Positions 49,118 to 63,014 of a DNA stretch of 64,000 bases are shown one piece after another; positions within the stretch are counted from its first letter, which is position 1; each line of letters begins with the position of its first letter. Source of the stretch: Emydura subglobosa. Lineage: Eukaryota > Chordata > Testudines > Chelidae. The notes under the pieces were generated by a model. It was not told where the DNA came from. It saw only the letters and a list, made by a program, of their open reading frames with translations, and searched no databases. The position numbers and the translations under genes were made by a program. The stretch covers positions 1,575,653 through 1,639,652 of the forward strand of contig ML679995.1 in the NCBI GenBank assembly GCA_007922225.1. Reading direction: 5' to 3'.

Positions 49118-49830
49118 TGATGGGGTGTGGTGGGGCTGATAAGGGGCCAATTAACCAGGTAGGCCATAGCTGAGTGGAATTAGATGGCCTAAGTAATCAC
49201 TGAATGGTGATGGGGGCATCCAGTTGAGAAGGAACAGACAAGGCTAGGATAAAGCCAGGAAGCTGGCAACACAAAGTGGTTGTAGGGCAGTAGTCTGGGA
49301 GAAAGGAAGCATGTTTGAGGCTACAGAATTCAGTAGCCCGCACTTACTCCCTCGGAGGAGGCAGTTTGAGCTGGTACATCCAGAAAGGGGAGAGCCAGAA
49401 ACTGTAGGAAGGAGTCCAGAGAGGGAGTAACAGCATCTAAGGGAAAGCAGGCCACAGTTGCATGTATAGGGTCCCTGGACGGGAATCCAGAGTAGTGGGT
49501 GGGCCCAGGTTCCCCTACCAGCCACTGGGGAAGTGGCACCATCAGGGCAGTGAATGAGGAGACTGCCTGAGATTGGTGGTATGGAAAGACTTTGATACCC
49601 CAAAAGGGGAAGACGATAGTGAGCTGGCAAGAGGGCCAAGCCATAAAGACAGAACACCCTGAGTTGCAGGGAGCAAGAGAGACACGGCAGGGTGTGCAGC
49701 AAGCAGCAGAAGGGGCAACTGGACTGGACAGAGCTGATCCCCAGAGCAGCCGGGAGTAGGCACCATCTGTTGTGAGTGGACCCTGTGACAAGCCCTTACT
49801 CAAGAGACTGCGACAGCAAAGACGCCAGTC
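49118..49830. repeat. Possible LTR or other old repeat
   Basis: About 700 bases of G/A-rich sequence unlike the flanks, from TGATGGGGTGTGGTGGGGCT to GACCCTGTGACAAGCC. The layout resembles an LTR, but no TATA/poly-A pair or second copy was seen. Confidence 0.3.
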
Positions 49831-50224
49831 CAGTGCAAACACCATAGAACTGTCTAATTACAGATATTCCTAAGGATTCTCATTATGGAGGGACAATTTG
49901 TCAGAACAAGAAAGAAAGGAATTAACTTGACTTTGGGAACCAATAATGACTAGCCAGCTTTTCCCAGGAGGAACATAAGTGTGAGAGGTTTTTCCCAAAA
50001 GACTATGAAGTGGCCAGAGCAGAACACAAGAAATTCTTCTCAATCTGAAGGACAATTCCATTCATATGTTTCGGAGACAATTCATATACCACTTCATCCT
50101 ACTGAAACACAAAAGTTAAAACCTTTCAGTTTCATCCAGAAGCAACAGAAGATTCAAGGAAATGTTGCCACTTGTAAGAAAGCCTGAAAGGGGTAAGATA
50201 CTAGAGGGTCACACACTTTGTTGC

Positions 50225-50545
50225 TTCTATGGGCCAAGCTCATTGCACTCACCAGGGGCTCCTTCCATCCTCCCCCACAAACTACCTGTGCACCATCCTC
50301 TCATCTTCTCTACTTCAGGAACTCTCTGCAACCCTCCCACCTCCTCCCTCATGCCAGGGGCTTCTGTGTGCCCACCATTCCTCCTTCCCCCAAACCATTT
50401 ATCCTCCATTAACAGAGGCTTTGTGTGCCCTCTAAGGTTCCCCATTCACTCCATCCTACCAGAACAGCGTCTCCGTGTCCCATGCCCATCTCCTCCCATA
50501 CCACTGTCCCACAATTCCTCCCCACCACCCATGCTAGGGCCTGTG
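50225..50545 (+). repeat. C-rich stretch
   Basis: Strong C bias with many CCTCC and CCCAC words. No coding similarity; open frames here are compositional. Confidence 0.45.
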
Positions 50546-53136
50546 TGCTCTGCCATACCAGAGACAGATGGCATCAAGTTGAGTGTAAGACCTCCAAGCT
50601 TAGCCAACAACTGCAGACTAAATACATCCAAAGGAGCTTAAGAACTATAAAATGAGAAGACTATTTCTTGCCAGCAACCAACATATCCAAGAGTCTGCAT
50701 ATGCCACTGCAAATGAGAGATCAGAAAGAACTTAGAATTCCCGGAGAACCAATCTAGCCTGGATGATAAGACCAATGACCAAATCATGAAGAACTGAACT
50801 GAGACCAGGAAGAAAAGAGGGACAGCTGAAATCTCCACTGTCTGATCCAATACCAGTACAACTAACCGGAGACCTAAACTCTAAAGAAAGAAAATATTTG
50901 CACCTTTATCTTTTCCTAGATATGGCAGGGTCTTTTGTTAGATGGATACTCTGCTTCCTGTGCCTTATGGTGGAAGTCACCCACTCAAATTTATCAAAAA
51001 TTCACCTTTGGCCAAAGTCTGAGCAAAATCTCTCCAGTTTTTTTTGAGCTCCACAAGGATGAAGACAATCTTTTTAAAGAGTGAAAACCTTGAGGAATGA
51101 GGCAAATTAACACTCATGAAAGCCAGTAGGAGTTGCATACCTAGCTCCCATTTCAGCCTTTGGAAGTCTCTCCATAATTTATTAATCTCTCAAGTTAATG
51201 TTCTTCGGGCTGTATGGATTTACCATGACAACACAACAAGTAGGAGAGAAAATCTGGGGGACACAAGCATTGAGCACACCAGGGTGGGAAACAACAATGT
51301 GAAAGGTCCAGAGAAGAAAAGGAATACATGCAATGATTATACTTATGCTCGACATTTGGGGACATACAAGAGCTTTATGTTCACAGCACACTTCTGTGGA
51401 GCCTACCTCTCCCCAACGGGAGAACAGCTGGCTGCAATTTGTGAAGAACTGTGTCTTTGGCTTCACTCCAACTGAGTTCCACTGTCAACCATCACATGGA
51501 TATGGTAGAGGGAGGGAACAGCTTTACAGCATCTTTCTCCAGTACAGCTGCCAAGTAGCACTGAGTGGCTCGAGGAAGGAGAAGTCGTCCCAGTGAATGG
51601 GGCCTATTCTTTGCCCCTGCTAAGCCATTACCAGTAGGGGCCAAGATGTGTCCTCATACCCCACCTCATCTGACCAAGAAGCTTTCAGAAACTTTAGAGG
51701 AGTACTTTAAGACTCATCCCCTCCCCAGTCCCCAAACACTGCTAAAAGACTCTAGCATCTCAGCGTGATGAAAGATGATCAAGGCAACACTAGAGTGGTG
51801 AAAGGACACAAAAGAGGGCAACGAATATCAGCAGAGGAGAAATAATTTGGAACAGTCTTTTGTCTAACAGGGCTCCCATAGAATGCACCCTTAACCATGG
51901 TACCTGATGAAGCATTTTAGAAAACATTTCATGTGAAAGGTTCTGTATAAAATAGTTATATTTTATTACCTATAGTAACAATTAAATAAGAAAAGCAATG
52001 AAATAAATCGATAAGTTGTCTTGTTAGCAAACATAAAGAAATGCCAGCTGAAATGTAGGACACTTTGGAATTGCAAGGTTTTGCCATTAAAAGGAGAAAG
52101 GAATCTCATGGTTAAGGCTGCCATAGCAACCTTTCCCCAGCATTCTTCTGCATGCTGCAACATTGTTTCCTCCTGAGAATTTTCACAGCATCTTTTAAAT
52201 ATACTAATTGCTGAAGATTTCAATAAGGACCCAAAGAAGAGGGCCTGACTGAGTGATGTGAAAAAGCTACAGGCAGCATCATTGGCAGTATCATCTCTGG
52301 GGACTGGCGGGCTACATTTTAATTGACAAGAAGGGTTTAGGCTTTGATTAGACAGCATTTGAGGGAGGGAACTTCATATTTCTTTCCTTTTTTCTAAAAG
52401 CTCTTCTCTTCCAAAACTTGATTTTCCAATAAGTAATTGAAATTGCCACTTGATTTAGAGCAGTAATGTGAATTATTTAAAAAAAAAAATCATACTGCTG
52501 AGTGAGTCTGGATGCATGGCAGCAGCACTAAGAACTGATAAAGGAAAGATGTAATCTGAATACTCATTCACCTGAGGACATCACTAGTACTAAAGAGACA
52601 GTGAAGTTGTGGATAACACTTAATGATGAATTAAAAAGGGAACATGCCTGTAGTGTTTATACACTACAAAGCTAAACAACGGTGATGGAGGCTGCACAGA
52701 GTATGGGAAAGAGCGATGTTCTAAGTAAGGGATTATGAGATACGACTTTATTATGCAAGTCAATTCCTTTTTTTAATAATAATAAATTGGGTTTGTTATT
52801 GTATGCTAGCAAGAGCTGCAATAACTCTTACAGTTGCATAACTGTTTCTGTTCTAAGCCCCATCTGCAGTTCCTCGGGACTTTCTGAAACTTTCATCATT
52901 TGGGATGATATCTTCCAGGTTTGGTTTCTGCCCCAAAATGAATTTGTTTGGAAAATTTTAACAAAATTAGTTCAGGCCATTTTTGAGCATAAGAACAAGT
53001 GAGCCAAGCCACATTCCAGGACTTGCAGTGTACTGTAAAAGTGTCCACATGGGACCTTAGTGTGCAACAGGCTGGTGTGCTGTAGAGTCACACCCTGGCT
53101 GGCCACACAGTAACTTGATGTGTAGACAGACCTTAC
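50546..53136. other. Gene-free stretch
   Basis: No exon recognised. Around 53040-53125 a remnant ends in GATGTGTAGACAGACC, resembling the ends of the GGCTTGTCTACACT MITE. Confidence 0.4.
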
Positions 53137-53235
53137 ATGACTTGCCCTAGGTCACACAGGAAGTCTGTGGGAAACAGGGACTTGAACCTCGTCTCCTAGC
53201 CCCAACCTACTGCCATACCCACTGGATCATCCTCT
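53137..53235 (+). mobile_element. MIR-like SINE fragment
   Basis: ATGACTTGCCCTAGGTCACA, CAGGAAGTCTGTGGGAAACA and GGGACTTGAACCTCGTCTCC follow the MIR core in order. Confidence 0.7.
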
Positions 53236-56200
53236 CTCCCTCTCGCATATACTCGCTTTTGGGAGCTTAACTTTGCAACCTTAATATTCTTTTAATATTG
53301 TTGTTTGTGTGAGGTTATATTTAAAGACTAGAGAGAACAACGATGGTAAAGCAGTAAACGTACTAATAAACTAAGGGTGCCCTGCTAACTAGTGGCCAAA
53401 AATGAGGTGGCTGAAGATAAGAGTCAAAGGAATGGAGCTGTCAGGGAGTTAAGAGACAGGAGTGGGCTGAATGCTGCTCACTGTGAAAGTGACGGGCTTG
53501 AGTTTTACCACTGAAACTCATGCCTCATCCTGAGTGAACAACAAAACTCAAGGTATGCTCTCATCTTTGAGAATATCCTGTGTTGTGTCTTGGAAAGGCA
53601 AGAGGATGAGAAGACTGCCCTGAGAAACAAGAGGAAAACCTTGGTTATTTATTCATATTCTTAGACAAAATTACTTCTACCAATTTAGAGTAGCTAGGGG
53701 GAAAAAAATCAAGTGTTTGAATACAAACAGCAGATCAAGTGAGAATTAATTTCAGCAGCTATTTTATTTTCATAATCTTCAGGTCAAAGCATATTGAATT
53801 TTTCACCAGGCTGGATAAATCAGGTCTCCCAAACAGAGTTTAGGCACAAATGACAAGCCAGGAGCATTGTAATCTGATCAGAGTTGAAAGTTTTCTTAAA
53901 AGCAGATATATCTAAATCAGAATCCTAATGACCAAGCACTACAGTTGACAAGCCAGAATCAAGAACCAACTTTTTAGTTTAAAGGAAGTGCCATGGACAA
54001 CTGAAACGCAAGTATCAGGTCTTCCTGACTAGTCAGCTTGGATTCCAGAATTTAGAAAGCTACTTACTGGGTCATTGAAACTATTTCTAAACATTGCAGT
54101 TACATCCAAGGTAGAATGCACATGCAGTGCTGCCAGATACCCTAGGTATATTTTTAAATAAGAGACACAGGCAAAGTCATGAAAGAGTTAAAGGATGTTA
54201 AATGTTCAGTCTCAAGTAAGAGACTGTATCTTAAGTAAGGCTGTATCTTTCTCCCATTTGTAGACTACTTGACACACTGGCTTCAATCCAGGGAGTAGGG
54301 GGAATAGTTTCAGCCCCCCAGGCAGCGCTGGTGCTTCTGACAATAGCCACCAGAATGGAAGTAAGATTTTTCTCAGAACTGGAATTACTCACTGAAAGGG
54401 CTTGGAACTGATTTTCCAGCTTGCGGAGAATTGGGTGGGTTACCGAGGTCAGCCACAGCTGGAGATACAGGTAATGTTGTTGGGCAGTCCAGGACGATGC
54501 AATTAGGAGATGCAACTCCTGCATCAAACAGTGTTATCACAGCTGGAGGAAATAACTGGCACTAGTTCATATCCCTGGCTAATCTCTGACCTGCTCAGTA
54601 ATTCTTCCTGCGATTCCTCCCACTTCCAAAATAGGCTGAAGGATTTGCTCCTTTGCGAGGAGAATTTAAATGAACACTTCATTATAATGGAGGGGGGCCG
54701 GAGTTTGATAAATCATTAAGTTCACTTAAGACCATCTAGAACAATTTAAGGGGACAAACAGCATTCATTGCCATTGAGATGAATTACGAAAGATAACATA
54801 CACAGTTGATGGAACGTGATTGTTTTTAAGCTTATCCTACTAGCCCTCAGCCAAGAAGGATTTTAGTCCAAGAGCACTCAAACTGAACAAGATTTATTTC
54901 TCAAGGTTTCTTTCTTTGTATGTAAAAAGAAATAGCATTGCCAGTCTTTATTAAGTCTGGAAGTTCATCTCAAAAAAGCCTTCTACATTAGCAATAAAAA
55001 GGGGCAGACAGAGAAGGTGAGAAAATATCTGAAATTGTCACACCATCTGCTGAGATTCATAACCCTGTACAGCATCCCTATTGCTTGCTTCATGCCAGTC
55101 GTCATTTCACCTTGCCAGCTCACAAGCTACTCAACCCACGAAATGAAATGAAGCCAATGGTATAAACATTTTCAGTGTTTTTTAAAGAAGGGAGTCCTTT
55201 TCTGTTATTGGCATTCATAGACGAAGCTGACATCATTAATGGAGTTACTCTCAAATCACTTGCTTTTCAAATGATCAAATTTAAATTATTTCCTAAATTT
55301 TTAAAAATACTTTCCCCTCAATTATTCCCTTAGTAAAGATATTTGATGCCAAGTTTCAGCTGAGATATAAACCCTCCGAATTCAAAGATATTCAAAATAA
55401 ACACTGACAACTATACCAATGCTAAAGGCATCTTCAATAAATGTGTATAGATAATAAAAATATAAAATATATGAATATACACACTATGGAATAGATTCTC
55501 CTCTCAATGCACGTGTTTAACTCCTGTAAGCTTTTGTTGGTGCTATTGTATCAGCAGGGGAATATCACCAAATTATATTACATAAATAATGAATATGCAT
55601 ACAGTTCATCACCTTAAAATACATAGCAATTTTCCTGGGACTCAATAAGCTTTAGTACTTGCTGCCAATTTGCAGTCTACATTTAGCAACTTCACCTTTT
55701 CCAATCACTTACCTTACTGCTTCAAACAAAAATAAAGGCTAAAATTAAAAGGAAATTCACTGAATTAATAGAAAACTATAAAACACAGCAGCATGCTCCC
55801 CCAGAAGAAACAAGTCTGGAAGGATTTGTAATCTTGTTACAGGCTAGCCAGACAACGAACTTTCACAATGTAGATTATAAACACATATTCTTGGTGTCCC
55901 ATTGCAGGTAGCTGAGAAGGAGATGCTATTGTCAAAGGATCTCAAGTATCCTGTTCCACCTCAATGCTGAGAGGTGAAATAGTGTAAAGTTGAAGATATT
56001 TTAAAATATGCACACAGCTGCTAAAAATCCAAAGTGAAAAATAGCAGAAGGCAACAAATGTAAAGCCACAAATCCAGAGAATCCTGTCAGTGTCAAGGAT
56101 TCATCAACAGAAATTGTTCACCAACGTAATTAATTTTTCCCTTTTCCAGCCAGCATCAAGTGCAGTCAAACTTCAACAATATCTTCAATTGTGATTAAAC

Positions 56201-57933
56201 AGAAAATATTGTACTTAAAAGAGGCAGAGAGAAAGCTGTGCAGCTATTGCTACTTCTACTCCTCCTCTTCAGATGCTTCCTGCCTAAAGCCGTACGCAAA
56301 ACACCCTCCCTCCCTCCCTCCCTCACTCACTCACACACCAAACACTCCTGGACTTGAAATGATTCTTCATGTTATTATCCATTCAGAAGGAAATAAAAAT
56401 TGATGGAACCAATCTGACAACAAACCAAATACACTCCTTTGGAATCATGAGAGCAGACAGCACAGCGGGCTGATACATACAGGAAAAGCTCTCAGACTGA
56501 GTCCATGGTAACTCTGTTTTAAAAACTGTGTGTGAGGATATGGGGACTGGGGCTAACTGCAATTACCTAATTGCAAGAAAATTCTTTCCCCCCCATGTTA
56601 TTTTTTTATGATTATTATTAGCATCATCATCTACTTTCCATCCACCCTAATTTAGCTGCAAGAGGAGATGTCATCCTTATAAGGCAGGTCTGTCATAAAA
56701 ATAATCTTAAGGCTACAGTAGAACACTGTATCAATTCTGTTAAAAGTTTGGGGAATTCAGGATTCAGCACACATGCATGTTGATCTCCTGCTTCCAAAAA
56801 TAAAAATCACCTTTCTAATAAACACGTCTCACACATACTCTCTCTCCCCATCTCCCCCGAAAGGACATAGGGATGTAGCATATAGAACTATGGTTTTATA
56901 TATGTACTTTGAAACACTAAGACGTCTATTCATTCCCCATTATAGAATAACAAACACTAACCTTGTGAGAAATGAAGTGCTTAATTTAAAGGGTCTTCCT
57001 CAGACACTGACATTGCTCCCCTCAGGTCCATTCAAAACACTGCTGCTAAAATAACATTTCTAGTCCACTGTTCTAGCCATTAATCCTCCTCCTCCAATCC
57101 CTCCACTAGATCTCCCTTCTCCACCACATCCACTGCAAGCTCCAGTTTATATTTTCAGGTAGTTCACAACATTAGTCCCTCTCTTGGTTCTGGTTCTCCT
57201 GTGAGTGAGCAACACGCTTTAGAGCTGGGTGTATGGCGTTGGAGCTGTGCAGGTTTCCCCGCTGCACTTCAGTTCTGATGGGGAAAACCTTGCCTATGCC
57301 GTGTCTGTAAAGTTAAAGCTCTTAACAGTTTAGTATGTGATTTTTCAAAAGGAATTTAGGAGCCTTTGCCCCTCCCATCTACTCATCTTCTGTCTATTTA
57401 TCTGTTCTTGAACCTTTTTGTATATTCATCCATGCACCCAATTCTTTTAGCTATTTCAGCCCTATCTTGCCTTCTTCCAAGCCCAACACCTAAACCTTAC
57501 CTCACTGCCTATAGCAAACTGTCAGTTGATAGTGGCTGGTCAGCAGGGATACCAGACAACATCTCATTTTATTCTTATAAAAGAAACAGATTCTGCAAAT
57601 AGCTGCTCTAAATCGCCACAAGTTCCCAGTGCTGTTATCCATAACTTTCCTCTCCCATTCCCTCAGTTCTCCCTTGCAGCATTTTGTAGGTGGAATTCTG
57701 AGGCAAGAACCATATCACTTGCTATATATTGGTGCACCACCAGGATAACAAGGCCCAGATCTGACTGAGGCCCCTGGGTTACGCTGTAATAGAAATGATA
57801 AACACTTAACACTCCAATTACTGTAGTATGGCTTTCAGATGGTGCTCCAAGTCCATTTACCCATGATGAAAACTACCTAAATGAGCACATAAAATAAAAT
57901 ACAATCTAAGATTTCTATAGATTCAATATTCTT
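53236..57933. other. Gene-free stretch with one unassigned open frame
   Basis: AT-rich and mostly unique. A 98-codon minus-strand frame at 54527-54231 shows no recognisable domain. (CCCT)n and (CACT)n runs lie at 56304-56335. L2-like decay may be present near 57000-57130. Nothing else supportable. Confidence 0.4.
56304..56335 (+). repeat. (CCCT)n/(CTCA)n microsatellite
   Basis: Four or five CCCT units followed by CTCACTCACTCACACAC. Confidence 0.85.
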
Positions 57934-58330
57934 ATCAGCAAGTTAAAGTAGTATGGGTTGGATGAATGGACCATAAGGTGGATAGAAAGCTGGCTAGGTC
58001 ATCGGGTTCAACAGGCAGTGATCAATGGCTCCATGTCTAGTTGGCAGCCAGTAACAAGCAGAGTGCTCTAGGAGCAATGATCTCAAGTTGCAGTTGGGGC
58101 AGGTCTAGATTGGATATTAGGAAAAAGTTTTTCCCTAGGAGGGTGGTGAAGCACTGGAATGGGTTGCCTAGGGAGGTGGTGGAATCTCCATCCATAGAGG
58201 TTTTTAAGCTGCAGCTTGAGAAAGCCCTGGCTGGGATGGTTTAGTTGGGATTGGTCCTGCTTTGAGCAGAGAGTTAGACTAGATACTTCCTGAGGTCCCT
58301 TCCAACTCTAATATTCTATGATTCTATAGC
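57934..58330 (+). mobile_element. CR1 LINE with large internal deletion
   Basis: The first part (TTATCAGCAAGTTAAAGTAG, SWQPVTS-type) jumps near 58062 to the RT end ([40 protein letters not shown]) and the tail TTCCAACTCTAATATTCTAT, GATTCTAT. Roughly 800 bases of RT, including FADD, are missing relative to the copy at 38208-39432. Confidence 0.9.
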
Positions 58331-60351
58331 ATTAATCATCTTCAAAGCTCTGTATAGAAATCCAGGACAGGATAAAAAATGTTTTCCCAGGGGAACAAGA
58401 CCCCAATAGCTAAACTGAAAGTATCACAATTGAGCACAATTTTCTCACTGACTATTAGCAAATCTGTACAGTTCCTGCCAAATATTTGTAAGACTGAGCC
58501 TTTTCAGTATTCATGTCATTTCTTATTTCTTAAGACTCCAGCATGGGGAACTCAGTACTAGTACTGTATTGTCATTTAAATCAAACCAGGTTCAGTTCTG
58601 ATTCAGGTCTCCACTCCCTAGTTAGCAGGAGCTGTTAGCACTCAGAGGCAATATGCTTGGCTGAGAGAAGCGTAATGGGAGACAACAAAGTCCTTTTGGA
58701 CAGGGTTTGTGAGCTCTGAAAGGAGTGAGATAATTAGAAGGATAGTCTCTGAAACCTGAGCTTTCAAAGACTGGCATATGAAACATAATTTCAATGATGT
58801 ACATGGCTAGGACTAGTTAATGGGCAGTGGACAGGTGCTACCAGTTAAGAGAGGACACGAGAATCCTTCAGTAACTGCAAGGTGCTGCGGAATGAAATGA
58901 GAGCAAATACTGAGATTCTAATGAGAGCTCCAGGGAACAGAGACAGACGTGAACCTCAGAACAAAATCTTGAAATTTGGCTATGAAATAAAGGAACAGAA
59001 GTTGTCCAAGCAGCAGAAGAAACTATTCCTCCTTGAGAATCTGTGAAATTCCTCTGCCTAAAGCCAGGTGGGTTTTTTATTTGTTGGGGCACAAATAATA
59101 CTTTTCACAAAAGGCAAGACAGATGCAACTCAGAGATCTGACTAAACAGCCTGGAAGAAAGCATGGACTTTACATCAGGGTTCATTGCATTCAGTTATTT
59201 GCCTTCCTCCAGGAAAATTAATTTCTGCTTACTTTAAATACTTACTTTTAAATTCACTGATAGATTTTAATTTTAGCCTGAGCCAGTAGGGAATTATTAA
59301 AACTGATAAAAGTGAATTGAGAAATAGAGGCCAAACGCTTTGATGTCTGTTAAGTGTATACTAGTCTATATTTTTAAAAATTCTTGTTATCTTTCCATTT
59401 CATTCCAGCTTCCTGTAGAGTAAAGCACTGAATTACTGATCAAATTGTAAAGTAAATAATTACTCCCTGGGTTGATTAACCAAGGTAAGATAAGCGATCC
59501 TAAAGCAGGGCTGGGCTTACCCCCAATCACCCTTCCCTGCGGGAAGGGATGCAGGCATGTGTAGCCCTGACATGCCCAAGTGGAGGGGATGGAGAAATTA
59601 AGAGGATAACTAAAGGAGGGAACAACATTTTATATAGTGATGAATAGAGATGAGACAAAGGCAGAAGGAAAGAGGGGTCAAGGTGATGGCAGGCAGAGGG
59701 TGTCTGACCAGCAGTTGGGTCCCTATCCCTCCTGTGCAGGAGCCCATCCAGTCTGAACTTGCCTCAAGTGTGGCCTCAACACCTACACACTGCTCTTTAG
59801 TCAGTGGTACTCAATCAGCTCAACACAGCCCTAAGCTGCACACCAGCTGGGAGCCAGGAGATCTTCAGCCTGGTTGATGGGGGCAGATCCTAAGCTTCTC
59901 CCTGCACACTGGGATTTTCCTCAGCCTGCTAGGGGGATACTGACCAAAGAAACAGATACAGCCAATGGGGAGCAAGGCAATTTTTGTAACATGTCTATGA
60001 TCAATGTGTGTGACTCCATGTACCCACTGACTTTGTATTGCTACCTGCTGAGGTAAACTGCTTCTCCTGGAACAGGATGGTAGAGACAGGATGCTTGAGT
60101 CATGTAGCCTGTCTAAGTCGATATGAATGTGCCATCAAGAACTGAATGGAATCAACATATGAACTGAAGAGCCAATAACTGGAACATAAATTCAACACCT
60201 GGCTGCCAAAAAAGGTGGAGACGTGGAAACTGCAGGGCTACAACTTGGAATAAAGACATGAAGTGTGAGGAGACCATTTAAGTGTGCTGCTGCAGATGCA
60301 CATGGACACAGAGAGAACCAGATGGATGTCCAGGGATGTCCAGATGGATGT

Positions 60352-60894
60352 CCAGGGAACTACAGACCGGTCAGCCTCACCTCAATCCCTGGAAAAATCA
60401 TGGAGCAGGTCCTTAAGGAATCCATTTTAAGGCACTTGGAAGAGAGGAAGGTGATCAGGAACAGTCAACACGGATTCACCAAGGGAAAGTCATGCCTGAC
60501 CAACCTGATTGCTTTCTATGATGAGGTGACTGGCTCTGTGGATGTTGGGAAGGCGGTGGACGTGATGTACCTTGACTTTGGCAAAGCTTTTGATACGGTC
60601 TCTCACAGTATCCTTATTAGCAAGTTAAAGAAGTATGGGTTGGATGAATGGACTATAAAATGAATAGAGAACTGGCTAGAGCATAGGGCTCAACGAGTAG
60701 TGATCAATGGCTCCATGTCTAGCTGGCAGCCGGTCACAAGCAGAGCTCCCCAGGGGTTGGTCCTGGGGCCGGTTTTGTTCAACATCTTTATTAATGATCT
60801 GGAGGATGGGGTAGATTGCACCCTCAGCAAGTTTGCNNNNNNNNNNGACTAGATGACCTCCTGAGGTCCCTTCCAACTCTATGATTCTATGATA
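60352..60894 (+). mobile_element. CR1 LINE interrupted by an assembly gap
   Basis: Reverse-transcriptase blocks: [20 protein letters not shown], then [40 protein letters not shown], a TAA-type break at 60661, and [17 protein letters not shown] up to the gap. After the gap only the terminal tail (AGATGACCTCCTGAGGTCCC, TATGATTCTATGAT) follows. Confidence 0.9.
60837..60846. other. Assembly gap (10 N)
   Basis: Ten N bases directly after the FA of the FADD box; see the finding on its true size. Confidence 0.99.
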
Positions 60895-60954
60895 ATGTGA
60901 TTATCCCCCACAGCTGCCTTCTGTGGGGCTTCCTGAACCTTCCTCTGGTGCATT

Positions 60955-61045
60955 TGATGCTTCCTAATGTTGAAGTAAGTTACTGGACTAGACAGACCCC
61001 AGATCTGGTCCAACATGGCAATTTTTATGTTCCTATGTCTTAAAG
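60955..61045 (-). mobile_element. LINE 3'-region fragment
   Basis: The complement reads ACATAAAAATTGCCATGTTG, GACCAGATCTGGGG, the start of the AGACCAATGG family seen at 30658 and 40806. Confidence 0.45.
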
Positions 61046-61891
61046 GGGAAAAATGAAACTGACTATACATTAAGTATTGTTAAACACAAACTAAAATTAA
61101 AATACCTCTGCTCTTCTCTAATCTGTTATTTACTAGTAACAGTAGAATTTTCCTGACAGAAATAGGATTCTGAAGTTCATGGTGCCTCTTTAAAATAACT
61201 CTTTTATTGTATTTTAATCTCACCTTGCTACTTGATGCCTCCTCTTGTATGGAAACATTTAGACTCTTCCATTTACCAAAAGCAAAACCAGAAGCATTTA
61301 ATTGCCGCACTTTACTGAAAAGCCTTTTTCATTTTATCCTCTGTGCATGTGAATTATTGCCAAGAAAACTTCAAAGCTAGCCTTAGTTCCCGGGATGCTC
61401 AGCTCCTTCTCAGACACCCTACCATACCAAAGTGATGCCTTGCCATTTTCTACCTTGCCTGACCACACTTAGACCTTCAATCTGCTGGTAAGTGAAAATT
61501 ACACTTCCATCACCGAGCTATTAGACAACAAAACTGGTGATGTGTAATTTGTTTATTTACCCCATGTTCATGAGTCCAGCTATCAGCCCCGGATAAACCC
61601 TCCAGCACTCAGAAAACTCTGGAAACCACAGCTCAGTCTCCCTGAGCCACCACTATGAATAGCCAACCATCTCTATTGCTCTTCCCCTGGGGTTCCAACT
61701 GTCCCTGCCAATGGCCCTGGAACTCACTCCTCCTAGCTGGCCTGTCACTATCCAGTCAGCAGATTCACTGCATTTCCCTCTGCTGACCTATTCATTCAGC
61801 CACTTCATTACAATACGTTTGCCTACAGGGATGCTTGAAGTCCAGTAGCAGTTATAAAATTGGTATTTAAATTACCATCAGTTAATTTCCT
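61046..61891. other. Gene-free stretch
   Basis: No exon or named repeat recognised. Confidence 0.45.
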
Positions 61892-62560
61892 TCATAGAAT
61901 CATAGAAATATAAGGCTGGAAGAGACCTCGAGAGGCCATCTAGTCCAGCCTCTTGCACTGAGGCTGAGACCACCCTGAAAGGTGTTTGTCCAACCTGTTC
62001 TTAAAAACATCCAGTGATGGGGATTCCACAACCTCCCTTGGAAGCCTGTTCTAGAGTTGAACTACCCTGAGAGTCAGAAAGTTTTCCCTAATATCTAACC
62101 TCAATTTTCCTGGCTGCAGATTAAACCCATTACTTCTTGACCTACCTTCAGTGGATATAGAGAATAATTGATCATTGTCCTCTAACCACTGTCCTAGAAC
62201 AGCCCTTGACATATTGGAAGACTTATCAGGTTCCCCTCAGCCTCATCTCATGACTAAACAAGTCTAGTTTGTTTTTTTTTTTTTAACTTTTTCTCAGAGG
62301 TCAGGTTTTCTCAACCTTTTATCTTTTTTTTTTTTTTGCTCTCCTCTGGACACTCCAATTAATTCACATCTTTCCTAAAGTATGGTGCCCAGAACTGGAC
62401 ACAATACTCCACTCATCAACACCTAATGGAGCGGGACAATTACCTCCTATGTCTTACATACAACACTCCTGTTAATATATCACAGAATGATATTTCCCTT
62501 TTTCACAACTGCATCACATTGCTGGCCCGCATTCAATTTGAGTACAGACAGCAAGAGAGC
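61892..62560 (-). mobile_element. CR1 LINE, older subfamily, 3' part
   Basis: Plus-strand text TCATAGAATCATAGAAATAT, AGGCTGGAAGAGACCTCGAG and CATCTAGTCCAGCCTCTTGC, then CATCCAGTGATGGGGATTCC and GTCAGAAAGTTTTCCCTAAT, is the reverse of a CR1 tail and RT end. T-runs interrupt it at 62270-62285 and 62326-62338. No open frame. Confidence 0.85.
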
Positions 62561-63014
62561 ATTTAATGCAAGGAGAACTCTCCCTCTACTGCTCCCTCTT
62601 TCAAATTACATCTCTCTCTCTTTTAGTGACATCTAATATATAGTCTTGATATTTCATGAGATCACAGCATTAAAATCACTATTTCAACTACACACCTAAT
62701 TATATAATCAGCTTCTCTGGTTGAAGCAAAAGTATCTGAGTTTGGAGTAAATATGCAGAGATGAGTGGGAGGAAGAAATGGAATTATACTCCCATTTGAA
62801 GTAGTGAGTGCAGAGACCTGTAAAAGCTTTGAGTGAATTCCGAAAATTTGCCAGCTTCACGTGCTTTAACTAAAAAGCAGTGGGTCATAGGAATCAGGGA
62901 ACAAAATTAAGTAAATAAGGCATCTAGTATATTCCTCTGACCAGATCAATGCCCTAGAACCAAAAAACCTAGGCACAGTAAGCTCCAGATATCCTTCCTT
63001 AACTACCTCATTTT
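62561..63014. other. Gene-free stretch
   Basis: No exon or named repeat recognised. Confidence 0.45.
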
